Shown here piece after piece: positions 49,311 through 61,860 of a stretch of DNA of 64,000 nt. The stretch spans positions 17,630,067 to 17,694,066 of the forward strand of contig OW804094.1 in assembly GCA_942159475.1 (NCBI GenBank), given 5' to 3'. The notes beneath the pieces were generated by a model. That model was not told where the DNA came from, searched no databases, and saw only the letters and a list, made by a program, of their open reading frames with translations. The DNA is from Sthenelais limicola (lineage: Eukaryota > Annelida > Polychaeta > Phyllodocida > Sigalionidae). Numbering within the stretch: position 1 is the first letter of the stretch; every line of letters starts with the position of its first letter. A program made the translations under genes and the position numbers.

Positions 49311-49902
49311 ATAGGTACTACCCCTAATCTACCTGTCTTTAAGGTGCCACCCCTAATCTACCTGTCTATAGGTGCCACCCCTAATCTACCTCTCTATAGG
49401 TGCTACCCCTAATCTACCTCTCTATAGATGCTACCCTAATCTACCTGTCTATAGGTGCTACCCCTAATCTACCTCTCTATAGATGCTACCCTAATCTACC
49501 TGTCTATAGATGCTACCCCTAATCTACCTGTCTATAGATGCTATCCCTAATCTACCTGTCTATAGATGCTACCCCTAATCTACCTGTCTATAGATGCTAC
49601 CCCTAATCTACCTGTCTATAGATGCTACCCTAATCTACCTGTCTATAGGTGCTACCCCTAATCTACCTGTCTATTGATGATACCCCTAATCTACCTGTCT
49701 CTATAGATGATACCCCTAATCTACCTGTCTATTGATGATACCCCTAATCTACCTGTCTCTATAGGTACTACCCTAATCTACCTGTCTCTATAGTTGCTAC
49801 CCTTAATCTACCTGTCTATAGATGCTACCCCTAATCTACCTGTCTATAGATGCTATCCCTAATCTACCGGTCTATATATGCTACCCCTAATCTACCTGTC
49901 TC

Positions 49903-52900
49903 TATAGATGCTACCCCTAATCTACCTGTCTCTATAGGTACTACCCTAATCTACCTGTCTCTATAGTTGCTACCCTTCATCTACCTGTCTATAGATGCTA
50001 CCCCTAATCTACCTGTCTATAGATGCTATCCCTAATCTACCGGTCTATATATGCTACCCCTAATCTACCTGTCTATAGATGCTACCCCTAATCTACCTGT
50101 CTCTATAGGTACTACCCTAATCTACCTGTCTCTATAGGTGTTACCCCTAATCTACCTGTCTCTATAGATGCTACCCCTAATCTACCTGGCTCTATAGGTG
50201 CTACCCCTAATCTACCTGTCTATAGGTTCTACCCCTAATCTACCTGTCTCTATAGATGCTACCCCTAATCTACTTGTCTATAGGTGCTACCCCTAAACTA
50301 CCTGTCTCTATAGATGCTACCCCTAATCTACCTGTCTCTATAGATGCTATCCCTAATCTACCTGTCTATAGATGCTATCCCTAATCTACCCGTCTATATA
50401 TGCTACCCCTAATCTACCTGTCTATAGATGCTACCCCTAATCTACCTGTCTCTATAGGTACTACCCTAATCTACCTGTCTCTATAGGTGCTACCCCTAAT
50501 CTACCTGTCTCTATAGATGCTACCCCTAATCTACTTGTCTATAGATGCTACCCCTAATCTACCTGTCTAAAGATGCTACCCCTAATCTACCTGTCTCTAT
50601 AGATGCTACCCCTAATCTACCTGTCTATTGATGCTACCCCTAATCTACCTGTCTATAGGTGCTACCCTAATCTACCTGTCTATAGGTGCTACCCCTAATC
50701 TACCTGTCTCTATAGGTGCTACCCTAATCTACCTGTCTCTATAGGTGCTACCCCTAATCTACCTGTCTCTATAGGTGCTACCCCTAATCTACCTGTCTCT
50801 ATAGGTGCTACCCCTAATCTACCTGTCTCTATAGGTGCTACCCCTAATCTACCTGTCTCTATAGGTGCTACCCCTAATCTACCTTTCTATAGATGCTACC
50901 CCTAATCTACCTGTCTCTATAGATGCTACCCCTAATCTACCTGTCTATAGATGCTACCCCTAATCTACATGTCTCTATAGATGCTACCCCTAATCTACCT
51001 GTCTATAGATGCTATCCCTAATCTACTTGTATCTATAGATGCTACCCTAATGTACCTGTCTATAGATGCTACCCCTAATCTATCTGTCTCTATAGATGCT
51101 ACCCCTAATCTACCTGTCTATAGATGCTATCCCTAATCTACCTGTCTATAGATGCTATCCCTAATCTACCTGTCTATAGATGCTACCCTAATCTACCTGT
51201 CTCTATAGATGCTACCCCTAATCTACCTGTCTATAGGTGCTACCCCTAATCTACCTGTCTCTATAGATGCTACCCCTAATCTACCTGGCTCTATAGGTGC
51301 TACCCCTAATCTACCTGTCTATAGGTTCTACCCCTAATCTACCTGTCTCTATAGATGCTACCCCTAATCTACCTGTCTATAGGTGCTACCCCTAATCTAC
51401 CTGTCTCTATAGATGCTACCCCTAATCTACCTGTCTCTATAGATGCTATCCCTAATCTACCTGTCTATAGATGCTATCCCTAATCTACCTGTCTATAGAT
51501 GCTATCCCTAATCTACTTGTATCTACAGATGCTACCCTAATGTACCTGTCTATAGATGCTACCCCTAATCTACCTGTCTCTATAGATGCTACCCCTAATC
51601 TATCTGTCTCTATAGATGCTACCCCTAATCTACCTGTCTATAGATGCTATCCCTAATCTACCTGTCTATAGATGCTATCCCTAATCTACTTGTATCTATA
51701 GATGCTACCCTAATCTACCTGTCTCTATAGATGCTACCCCTAATCTACCTGTCTATAGGTGCTACCACTAATCTACCTGTCTCTATAGATGCTACCCCTA
51801 ATCTACCTGTCTCTACCCCTAATCTACCTGTCTCTATAGGTGCTACCCCTAATCTACCTGTCTCTTTAGGTGCTACCCATAATCTACCTGTCTCTATAGA
51901 TGCTACCCCTAATCTACCTCTCTATAGATGCTACCCTAATCTACCTGTCTATAGATGCTACCCCTAATCTACCTGTCTATAGATGCTATCCCTAATCTAC
52001 CTGTCTATAGATGCTACCCCTAATCTACCTGTATATAGATGCTACCCCTAATCTACCTGTCTCTATATATGCTACCCCAAATCTACCTGTCTATAGATGC
52101 TATCCCTAATCTACTTGTATCTATAGATGCTACCCTAATGTACCTGTCTATAGATGCTACCCCTAATCTACCTGTATATAGATGCTACCCCTAATCTACC
52201 TGTCTATAGGTGCCACCCCTAATTTACCTGTCTCTATAGGTGCTACCCCTAATCTATCTGTCTCTATAGATGCTACCCCTCATCTACCTGTCTATAGATG
52301 CTATCCCTAATCTACCTGTCTCTATAGATGCTACCCCAAATCTACCTCTCTATAGATGCTACCCCTAATCTACCTGTATATAGATGCTACCCCTAATCTA
52401 CCTGTCTATAGATGCTACCCTAATCTACCTGTCTCTATAGATGCTACCCCTAATCTACCTTTCTATAGATGCTACCCCTAATCTACCTGTCTCTATAGAT
52501 GCTACCCCTAATCTACCTGTCTATAGATGCTACCCCTAATCTACATGTCTCTATAGATGCTACCCCTAATCTACCTGTCTATAGATGCTATCCCTAATCT
52601 ACTTGTATCTATAGATGCTACCCTAATGTACCTGTCTATAGATGCTACCCCTAATCTATCTGTCTCTATAGATGCTACCCCTAATCTATCTGTCTCTATA
52701 GATGCTATCCCTAATCTACCTGTCTATAGATGCTATCCCTAATCTACCTGTCTATAGATGCTACCCTAATCTACCTGTCTCTATAGATGCTACCCCTAAT
52801 CTACCTGTCTATAGGTGCTACCCCTAATCTACCTGTCTATAGGTGCTACCCCTAATCTACCTGTCTATAGGTGCTATCCCTAATCTACCTGTCTCTATAG

Positions 52901-53320
52901 GTGCTACCCCTAATCTACCTGTCTATAGATGCTACCCCTAATCTACCTGTCTATAGGTGCTACCCCTAATCTACCTGTCTCTATAGATGATACCCCTAAT
53001 CTACCTGTCTATTGATGATACCCCTAATCTACCTGTCTATAGGCGCTACCCCTATCTACCTGTCTATTGATGATACCCCTAATCTACCGTCTATAGGCGC
53101 TACCCCTAATCTACCTGTCTATAGATGCTACCCCTAATCTACCTGTCTCTATAGATGCTACCCCTAATCTACCTGTCTCTATAGGTACTACCCTAATCTA
53201 CCTGTCTCTATAGTTGCTACCCTTAATCTACCTGTCTATTGATGCTACCCCTAATCTACCTGTCTATAGATGCTATCCCTAATCTACCGGTCTATATATG
53301 CTACCCCTAATCTACCTGTC
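49903..53320. repeat. 3,418-bp higher-order repeat, copy 1
   Basis: Rare variants recur at exactly +3,418: the cggtctatatatg units (50041 and 53459), a TTCATCTAC variant, the run of GATGATACC units and the truncated CCCCTATCTACC unit near 53050. The offset is constant across the block, so no net indel separates the copies. By eye they look near identical at every checkpoint. Confidence 0.85.
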
Positions 53321-56300
53321 TATAGATGCTACCCCTAATCTACCTGTCTCTATAGGTACTACCCTAATCTACCTGTCTCTATAGTTGCTACCCTTCATCT
53401 ACCTGTCTATAGATGCTACCCCTAATCTACCTGTCTATAGATGCTATCCCTAATCTACCGGTCTATATATGCTACCCCTAATCTACCTGTCTATAGATGC
53501 TACCCCTAATCTACCTGTCTCTATAGGTACTACCCTAATCTACCTGTCTCTATAGGTGTTACCCCTAATCTACCTGTCTCTATAGATGCTACCCCTAATC
53601 TACCTGGCTCTATAGGTGCTACCCCTAATCTACCTGTCTATAGGTTCTACCCCTAATCTACCTGTCTCTATAGATGCTACCCCTAATCTACTTGTCTATA
53701 GGTGCTACCCCTAAACTACCTGTCTCTATAGATGCTACCCCTAATCTACCTGTCTCTATAGATGCTATCCCTAATCTACCTGTCTATAGATGCTATCCCT
53801 AATCTACCCGTCTATATATGCTACCCCTAATCTACCTGTCTATAGATGCTACCCCTAATCTACCTGTCTCTATAGGTACTACCCTAATCTACCTGTCTCT
53901 ATAGGTGCTACCCCTAATCTACCTGTCTCTATAGATGCTACCCCTAATCTACTTGTCTATAGATGCTACCCCTAATCTACCTGTCTAAAGATGCTACCCC
54001 TAATCTACCTGTCTCTATAGATGCTACCCCTAATCTACCTGTCTATTGATGCTACCCCTAATCTACCTGTCTATAGGTGCTACCCTAATCTACCTGTCTA
54101 TAGGTGCTACCCCTAATCTACCTGTCTCTATAGGTGCTACCCTAATCTACCTGTCTCTATAGGTGCTACCCCTAATCTACCTGTCTCTATAGGTGCTACC
54201 CCTAATCTACCTGTCTCTATAGGTGCTACCCCTAATCTACCTGTCTCTATAGGTGCTACCCCTAATCTACCTGTCTCTATAGGTGCTACCCCTAATCTAC
54301 CTTTCTATAGATGCTACCCCTAATCTACCTGTCTCTATAGATGCTACCCCTAATCTACCTGTCTATAGATGCTACCCCTAATCTACATGTCTCTATAGAT
54401 GCTACCCCTAATCTACCTGTCTATAGATGCTATCCCTAATCTACTTGTATCTATAGATGCTACCCTAATGTACCTGTCTATAGATGCTACCCCTAATCTA
54501 TCTGTCTCTATAGATGCTACCCCTAATCTACCTGTCTATAGATGCTATCCCTAATCTACCTGTCTATAGATGCTATCCCTAATCTACCTGTCTATAGATG
54601 CTACCCTAATCTACCTGTCTCTATAGATGCTACCCCTAATCTACCTGTCTATAGGTGCTACCCCTAATCTACCTGTCTCTATAGATGCTACCCCTAATCT
54701 ACCTGGCTCTATAGGTGCTACCCCTAATCTACCTGTCTATAGGTTCTACCCCTAATCTACCTGTCTCTATAGATGCTACCCCTAATCTACCTGTCTATAG
54801 GTGCTACCCCTAATCTACCTGTCTCTATAGATGCTACCCCTAATCTACCTGTCTCTATAGATGCTATCCCTAATCTACCTGTCTATAGATGCTATCCCTA
54901 ATCTACCTGTCTATAGATGCTATCCCTAATCTACTTGTATCTACAGATGCTACCCTAATGTACCTGTCTATAGATGCTACCCCTAATCTACCTGTCTCTA
55001 TAGATGCTACCCCTAATCTATCTGTCTCTATAGATGCTACCCCTAATCTACCTGTCTATAGATGCTATCCCTAATCTACCTGTCTATAGATGCTATCCCT
55101 AATCTACTTGTATCTATAGATGCTACCCTAATCTACCTGTCTCTATAGATGCTACCCCTAATCTACCTGTCTATAGGTGCTACCACTAATCTACCTGTCT
55201 CTATAGATGCTACCCCTAATCTACCTGTCTCTACCCCTAATCTACCTGTCTCTATAGGTGCTACCCCTAATCTACCTGTCTCTTTAGGTGCTACCCATAA
55301 TCTACCTGTCTCTATAGATGCTACCCCTAATCTACCTCTCTATAGATGCTACCCTAATCTACCTGTCTATAGATGCTACCCCTAATCTACCTGTCTATAG
55401 ATGCTATCCCTAATCTACCTGTCTATAGATGCTACCCCTAATCTACCTGTATATAGATGCTACCCCTAATCTACCTGTCTCTATATATGCTACCCCAAAT
55501 CTACCTGTCTATAGATGCTATCCCTAATCTACTTGTATCTATAGATGCTACCCTAATGTACCTGTCTATAGATGCTACCCCTAATCTACCTGTATATAGA
55601 TGCTACCCCTAATCTACCTGTCTATAGGTGCCACCCCTAATTTACCTGTCTCTATAGGTGCTACCCCTAATCTATCTGTCTCTATAGATGCTACCCCTCA
55701 TCTACCTGTCTATAGATGCTATCCCTAATCTACCTGTCTCTATAGATGCTACCCCAAATCTACCTCTCTATAGATGCTACCCCTAATCTACCTGTATATA
55801 GATGCTACCCCTAATCTACCTGTCTATAGATGCTACCCTAATCTACCTGTCTCTATAGATGCTACCCCTAATCTACCTTTCTATAGATGCTACCCCTAAT
55901 CTACCTGTCTCTATAGATGCTACCCCTAATCTACCTGTCTATAGATGCTACCCCTAATCTACATGTCTCTATAGATGCTACCCCTAATCTACCTGTCTAT
56001 AGATGCTATCCCTAATCTACTTGTATCTATAGATGCTACCCTAATGTACCTGTCTATAGATGCTACCCCTAATCTATCTGTCTCTATAGATGCTACCCCT
56101 AATCTATCTGTCTCTATAGATGCTATCCCTAATCTACCTGTCTATAGATGCTATCCCTAATCTACCTGTCTATAGATGCTACCCTAATCTACCTGTCTCT
56201 ATAGATGCTACCCCTAATCTACCTGTCTATAGGTGCTACCCCTAATCTACCTGTCTATAGGTGCTACCCCTAATCTACCTGTCTATAGGTGCTATCCCTA

Positions 56301-56738
56301 ATCTACCTGTCTCTATAGGTGCTACCCCTAATCTACCTGTCTATAGATGCTACCCCTAATCTACCTGTCTATAGGTGCTACCCCTAATCTACCTGTCTCT
56401 ATAGATGATACCCCTAATCTACCTGTCTATTGATGATACCCCTAATCTACCTGTCTATAGGCGCTACCCCTATCTACCTGTCTATTGATGATACCCCTAA
56501 TCTACCGTCTATAGGCGCTACCCCTAATCTACCTGTCTATAGATGCTACCCCTAATCTACCTGTCTCTATAGATGCTACCCCTAATCTACCTGTCTCTAT
56601 AGGTACTACCCTAATCTACCTGTCTCTATAGTTGCTACCCTTAATCTACCTGTCTATTGATGCTACCCCTAATCTACCTGTCTATAGATGCTATCCCTAA
56701 TCTACCGGTCTATATATGCTACCCCTAATCTACCTGTC
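53321..56738. repeat. 3,418-bp higher-order repeat, copy 2
   Basis: This is the adjacent direct copy of 49903-53320. A third, rearranged partial copy follows from about 56,760, where parts of the same variant order return with deletions (for example the CTGGCTC and GGTTCTACC units). Confidence 0.85.
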
Positions 56739-59706
56739 TATAGATGCTACCCCTAATCTACCTGTCTCTATAGGTACTACCCTAATCTCCCTGTCTCTAT
56801 AGGTGCTACCCCTAATCTACCTGTCTCTATAGATGCTACCCCTAATCTACCTGGCTCTATAGGTGCTACCCCTAATCTACCTGTCTATAGGTTCTACCCC
56901 TAATCTACCTGTCTCTATAGATGCTACCCCTAATCTACTTGTCTATAGGTGCTACCCCTAATCTACCTGTCTCTATAGATGCTACCCCTAATCTACCTGT
57001 CTCTATAGATGCTATCCCTAATCTACCTGTCTATAGATGCTATCCCTAATCTACCGGTCTATATATGCTACCCCTAATCTACCTGTCTATAGATGCTACC
57101 CCTAATCTACCTGTCTCTATAGGTACTACCCTAATCTACCTGTCTCTATAGGTGCTACCCCTAATCTACCTGTCTCTATAGATGCTACCCCTAATCTACT
57201 TGTCTATAGATGCTACCCCTAATCTACCTGTCTAAAGATGCTACCCCTAATCTACCTGTCTCTATAGATGCTACCCCTAATCTACCTGTCTATTGATGCT
57301 ACCCCTAATCTACCTGTCTATAGGTGCTACCCCTAATCTACCTGTCTCTATAGGTGCTACCCCTAATCTACCTGTCTCTATAGGTGCTACCCCTAATCTA
57401 CCTGTCTCTACAGGTGCTACCCCTAATCTACCTGTCTCTATAGGTGCTACCCCTAATCTACCTGTCTCTATAGGTGCTACCCCTAATCTACCTTTCTATA
57501 GATGCTACCCCTAATCTACCTGTCTCTATAGATGCTACCCCTAATCTACCTGTCTATAGATGCTACCCCTAATCTACATGTCTCTATAGATGCTACCCCT
57601 AATCTACCTGTCTATAGATGCTATCCCTAATCTACTTGTATCTATAGATGCTACCCTAATGTACCTGTCTATAGATGCTACCCCTAATCTATCTGTCTCT
57701 ATAGATGCTACCCCTAATCTATCTGTCTCTATAGATGCTATCCCTAATCTACCTGTCTATAGATGCTATCCCTAATCTACCTGTCTATAGATGCTACCCT
57801 AATCTACCTGTCTCTATAGATGCTACCCCTAATCTACCTGTCTATAGGTGCTACCCCTAATCTACCTGTCTCTATAGGTGCTACCACTAATCTACCTGTC
57901 TCTATAGATGCTACCCCTAATCTACCTGTCTCTACCCCTAATCTACCTGTCTCTATAGGTGCTACCCTAATCTACCTGTCTCTATAGGTGCTACCCCTAA
58001 TCCACCTGTCTCTATAGATGCTACCCTAATCCACCTGTCTATATATGCTACCCCTAATCTACCTGTCTCTATAGATGCTACCCCTAATGTACCTGTCTCT
58101 ATAGATGCTACCCCTAATCTACCTGTCTCTATAGGTGCTACCCCTAATCTACCTGTCTATAGATGCTACCCCTTATCTACCTGTCTCTATAGGTACTACC
58201 CTAATCTACCTGTCTCTATAGTTGCTACCCTTAATCTACCTGTCTATAGATGCTACCCCTAATCTACCTGTCTATAGATGCTATCCCTAATCTACCGGTC
58301 TATATATGCTACCCCTAATCTACCTGTCTATAGATGCTACCCCTAATCTACCTGTCTCTATAGGTACTACCCGAATCTACCTGTCTCTATAGGTGCTACC
58401 CCTAATCTACCTGTCTCTATAGATGCTACCCCTAATCTACCTGGCTCTATAGGTGCTACCCCTAATCTACCTGTCTATAGGTTCTACCCCTAATCTACCT
58501 GTCTCTATAGATGCTACCCCTAATCTACTTGTCTATAGGTGCTACCCCTAATCTACCTGTCTCTATAGATGCTACCCCTAATCTACCTGTCTCTATAGAT
58601 GCTATCCCTAATCTACCTGTCTATAGATGCTATCCCTAATCTACCGGTCTATATATGCTACCCCTAATCTACCTGTCTATAGATGCTACCCCTAATCTAC
58701 CTGTCTCTATAGGTACTACCCTAATCTACCTGTCTCTATAGGTGCTACCCCTAATCTACCTGTCTCTATAGATGCTACCCCTAATCTACTTGTCTATAGA
58801 TGCTACCCCTAATCTACCTGTCTCTATAGATGCTACCCCTAATCTACCTGTCTCTATAGATGCTATCCCTAATCTACCTGTCTCTATAGGTGCTACCACT
58901 AATCTACCTGTCTCTATAGGTGCTACCCCTAATCTACCTGTCTCTATAGGTGTCACCCCTATTCTACCTGTCTATAGATGCTACCCCTAATCTACCTGTC
59001 TCTATAGATGCTACCCTAATCTACCTGTCTCTATAGGTGCTACCCCTAATCTACCTGTCTATAGGTGCTAACCCTAATCTACCTGTCTCTATAGGTGCCA
59101 CCCCTAATCTACCTGTCTATAGATGCTACCCCTAATCTACCTGTCTCTATAGATGCTACCCTAATTTACCTGTCTCTATAGGTGCTACCCCTAATCTACC
59201 TGTCTATAGATGCTACCCCTAATCTACCTGTCTATAGGTGCTACCCCTAATCTACCTGTCTATAGGTGCTACCCCTAATCTACCTGTCTATAGGTGCTAC
59301 CCCTAATCTACCTGTCTCTATAGGTGCCACCCCTAATCTACCTGTCTATAGATGCTACCCTAATCTACCTGTCTCTATAGGTGCTACCCCTAATCTACCT
59401 GTCTCTATAGGTGCCACCCCTAATCTACCTGTCTATAGATGCTACCCTAATCTACCTGTCTCTATAGGTACTACCCTAATCTACCTGTCTCTATAGGTGT
59501 TACCCCTAATCTACCTGTCTCTATAGATGCTACCCTAATCTACCTGTCTCTATAGGTGCCACCCCTAATCTACCTGTCTATAGATGCTACCCTAATCTAC
59601 CTGTCTCTATAGGTACTACCCTAATCTACCTGTCTCTATAGGTGCTACCCCTAATCTACCTGTCTATAGGTGCCACCCCTAATCTACCTGTCTATAGGTA
59701 CTACCC

Positions 59707-61860
59707 CTAATCTACCTGTCTCTATAGGTACTACCCCTAATCTACCTGTCTCTATAGATGCTACCCTAATCTACCTGTCTCTATAGATGCTACCCCTAAT
59801 CTACCTGTATATAGGTGCCACCCCTAATCTACCTGTCTATAGGTGCCACCCCTAATCTACCTCTCTATAGGTGCCACCCCTAATCTACCTCTCTATAGAT
59901 GCTACCCTAATCTACCTGTCTATAGATGCTACCCCTAATCTACCTGTCTATAGATGCTATCCCTAATCTACCTGTCTATAGATGCTACCCCTAATCTACC
60001 TGTATATAGATGCTACCCCTAATCTACCTGTCTCTATATATGCTACCCCAAATCTACCTCTCTATAGATGCTACCCCTAATCTACCTGTATATAGATGCT
60101 ACCCCTAATCTACCTGTCTATAGATGCTACCCCTAATTTACCTGTCTCTATAGATGCTACCCCTAATCTACCTGTCTATAGATGCTATCCCTAATCTACT
60201 TGTATCTACAGATGCTACCCTAATGTACCTGTCTATAGATGCTACCCCTAATCTACCTGTCTCTATAGATGCTACCCCTAATCTATCTGTCTCTATAGAT
60301 GCTACCCCTAATCTACCTGTCTATATAGATGCTACCCCTAATCTACCTGTCTCTATAGGTACTACCCCTAATCCACCTGTTTCTACCCCTAATCTACCTG
60401 TCTCTATAGATGCTACCCCTAATCTACCTGTCTCTATAGATGCTATCCCTAATCTACCTGTCTCTATAGGTGCTACCACTAATCTACCTGTCTCTATAGG
60501 TACTACCCCTAATCTACCTGTCTCTATAGATGCTACCCTAATCTACCTGTCTCTATAGATGCTACCCCTAATCTACCTGTATATAGGTGCCACCCCTAAT
60601 CTACCTGTCTATAGGTGCCACCCCTAATCTACCTCTCTATAGGTGCCACCCCTAATCTACCTCTCTATAGATGCTACCCTAATCTACCTGTCTATAGATG
60701 CTACCCCTAATCTACCTGTCTATAGATGCTATCCCTAATCTACCTGTCTATAGATGCTACCCCTAATCTACCTGTATATAGATGCTACCCCTAATCTACC
60801 TGTCTCTATATATGCTACCCCAAATCTACCTCTCTATAGATGCTACCCCTAATCTACCTGTATATAGATGCTACCCCTAATCTACCTGTCTATAGATGCT
60901 ACCCCTAATTTACCTGTCTCTATAGATGCTACCCCTAATCTACCTGTCTATAGATGCTATCCCTAATCTACTTGTATCTACAGATGCTACCCTAATGTAC
61001 CTGTCTATAGATGCTACCCCTAATCTACCTGTCTCTATAGATGCTACCCCTAATCTATCTGTCTCTATAGATGCTACCCCTAATCTACCTGTCTATATAG
61101 ATGCTACCCCTAATCTACCTGTCTCTATAGGTACTACCCCTAATCCACCTGTTTCTACCCCTAATCTACCTGTCTCTATAGATGCTACCCCTAATCTACC
61201 TGTCTCTATAGATGCTATCCCTAATCTACCTGTCTCTATAGGTGCTACCACTAATCTACCTGTCTCTATAGGTACTACCCCTAATCTACCTGTCTCTATA
61301 GATGCTACCCTAATCTACCTGTCTCTATAGATGCTACCCCTAATCTACCTGTATATAGGTGCCACCCCTAATCTACCTGTCTATAGGTGCCACCCCTAAT
61401 CTACCTCTCTATAGGTGCCACCCCTAATCTACCTCTCTATAGATGCTACCCTAATCTACCTGTCTATAGATGCTACCCCTAATCTACCTGTCTATAGATG
61501 CTATCCCTAATCTACCTGTCTATAGATGCTACCCCTAATCTACCTGTATATAGATGCTACCCCTAATCTACCTGTCTCTATATATGCTACCCAAATCTAC
61601 CTCTCTATAGATGCTACCCCTAATCTACCTGTATATAGATGCTACCCCTAATCTACCTGTCTATAGATGCTACCCCTAATTTACCTGTCTCTATAGATGC
61701 TACCCCTAATCTACCTGTCTATAGATGCTATCCCTAATCTACTTGTTTCTACAGATGCTACCCTAATGTACCTGTCTATAGATGCTACCCCTAATCTACC
61801 TGTCTCTATAGATGCTACCCCTAATCTATCTGTCTCTATAGATGCTACCCCTAATCTACC
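59707..61860. repeat. 772-bp higher-order repeat, about 2.8 copies
   Basis: Copies start near 59707, 60479 and 61251. Copies 1 and 2 share a 134-codon stretch without change. Copy 3 has a one-base deletion near 61591 (period 771) and diverges after about 61860, where it rejoins sequence like 51640-51970. The variant GTTTCTACCCC marks copies at 60380 and 61150; a related unit is at 48705. Confidence 0.8.
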
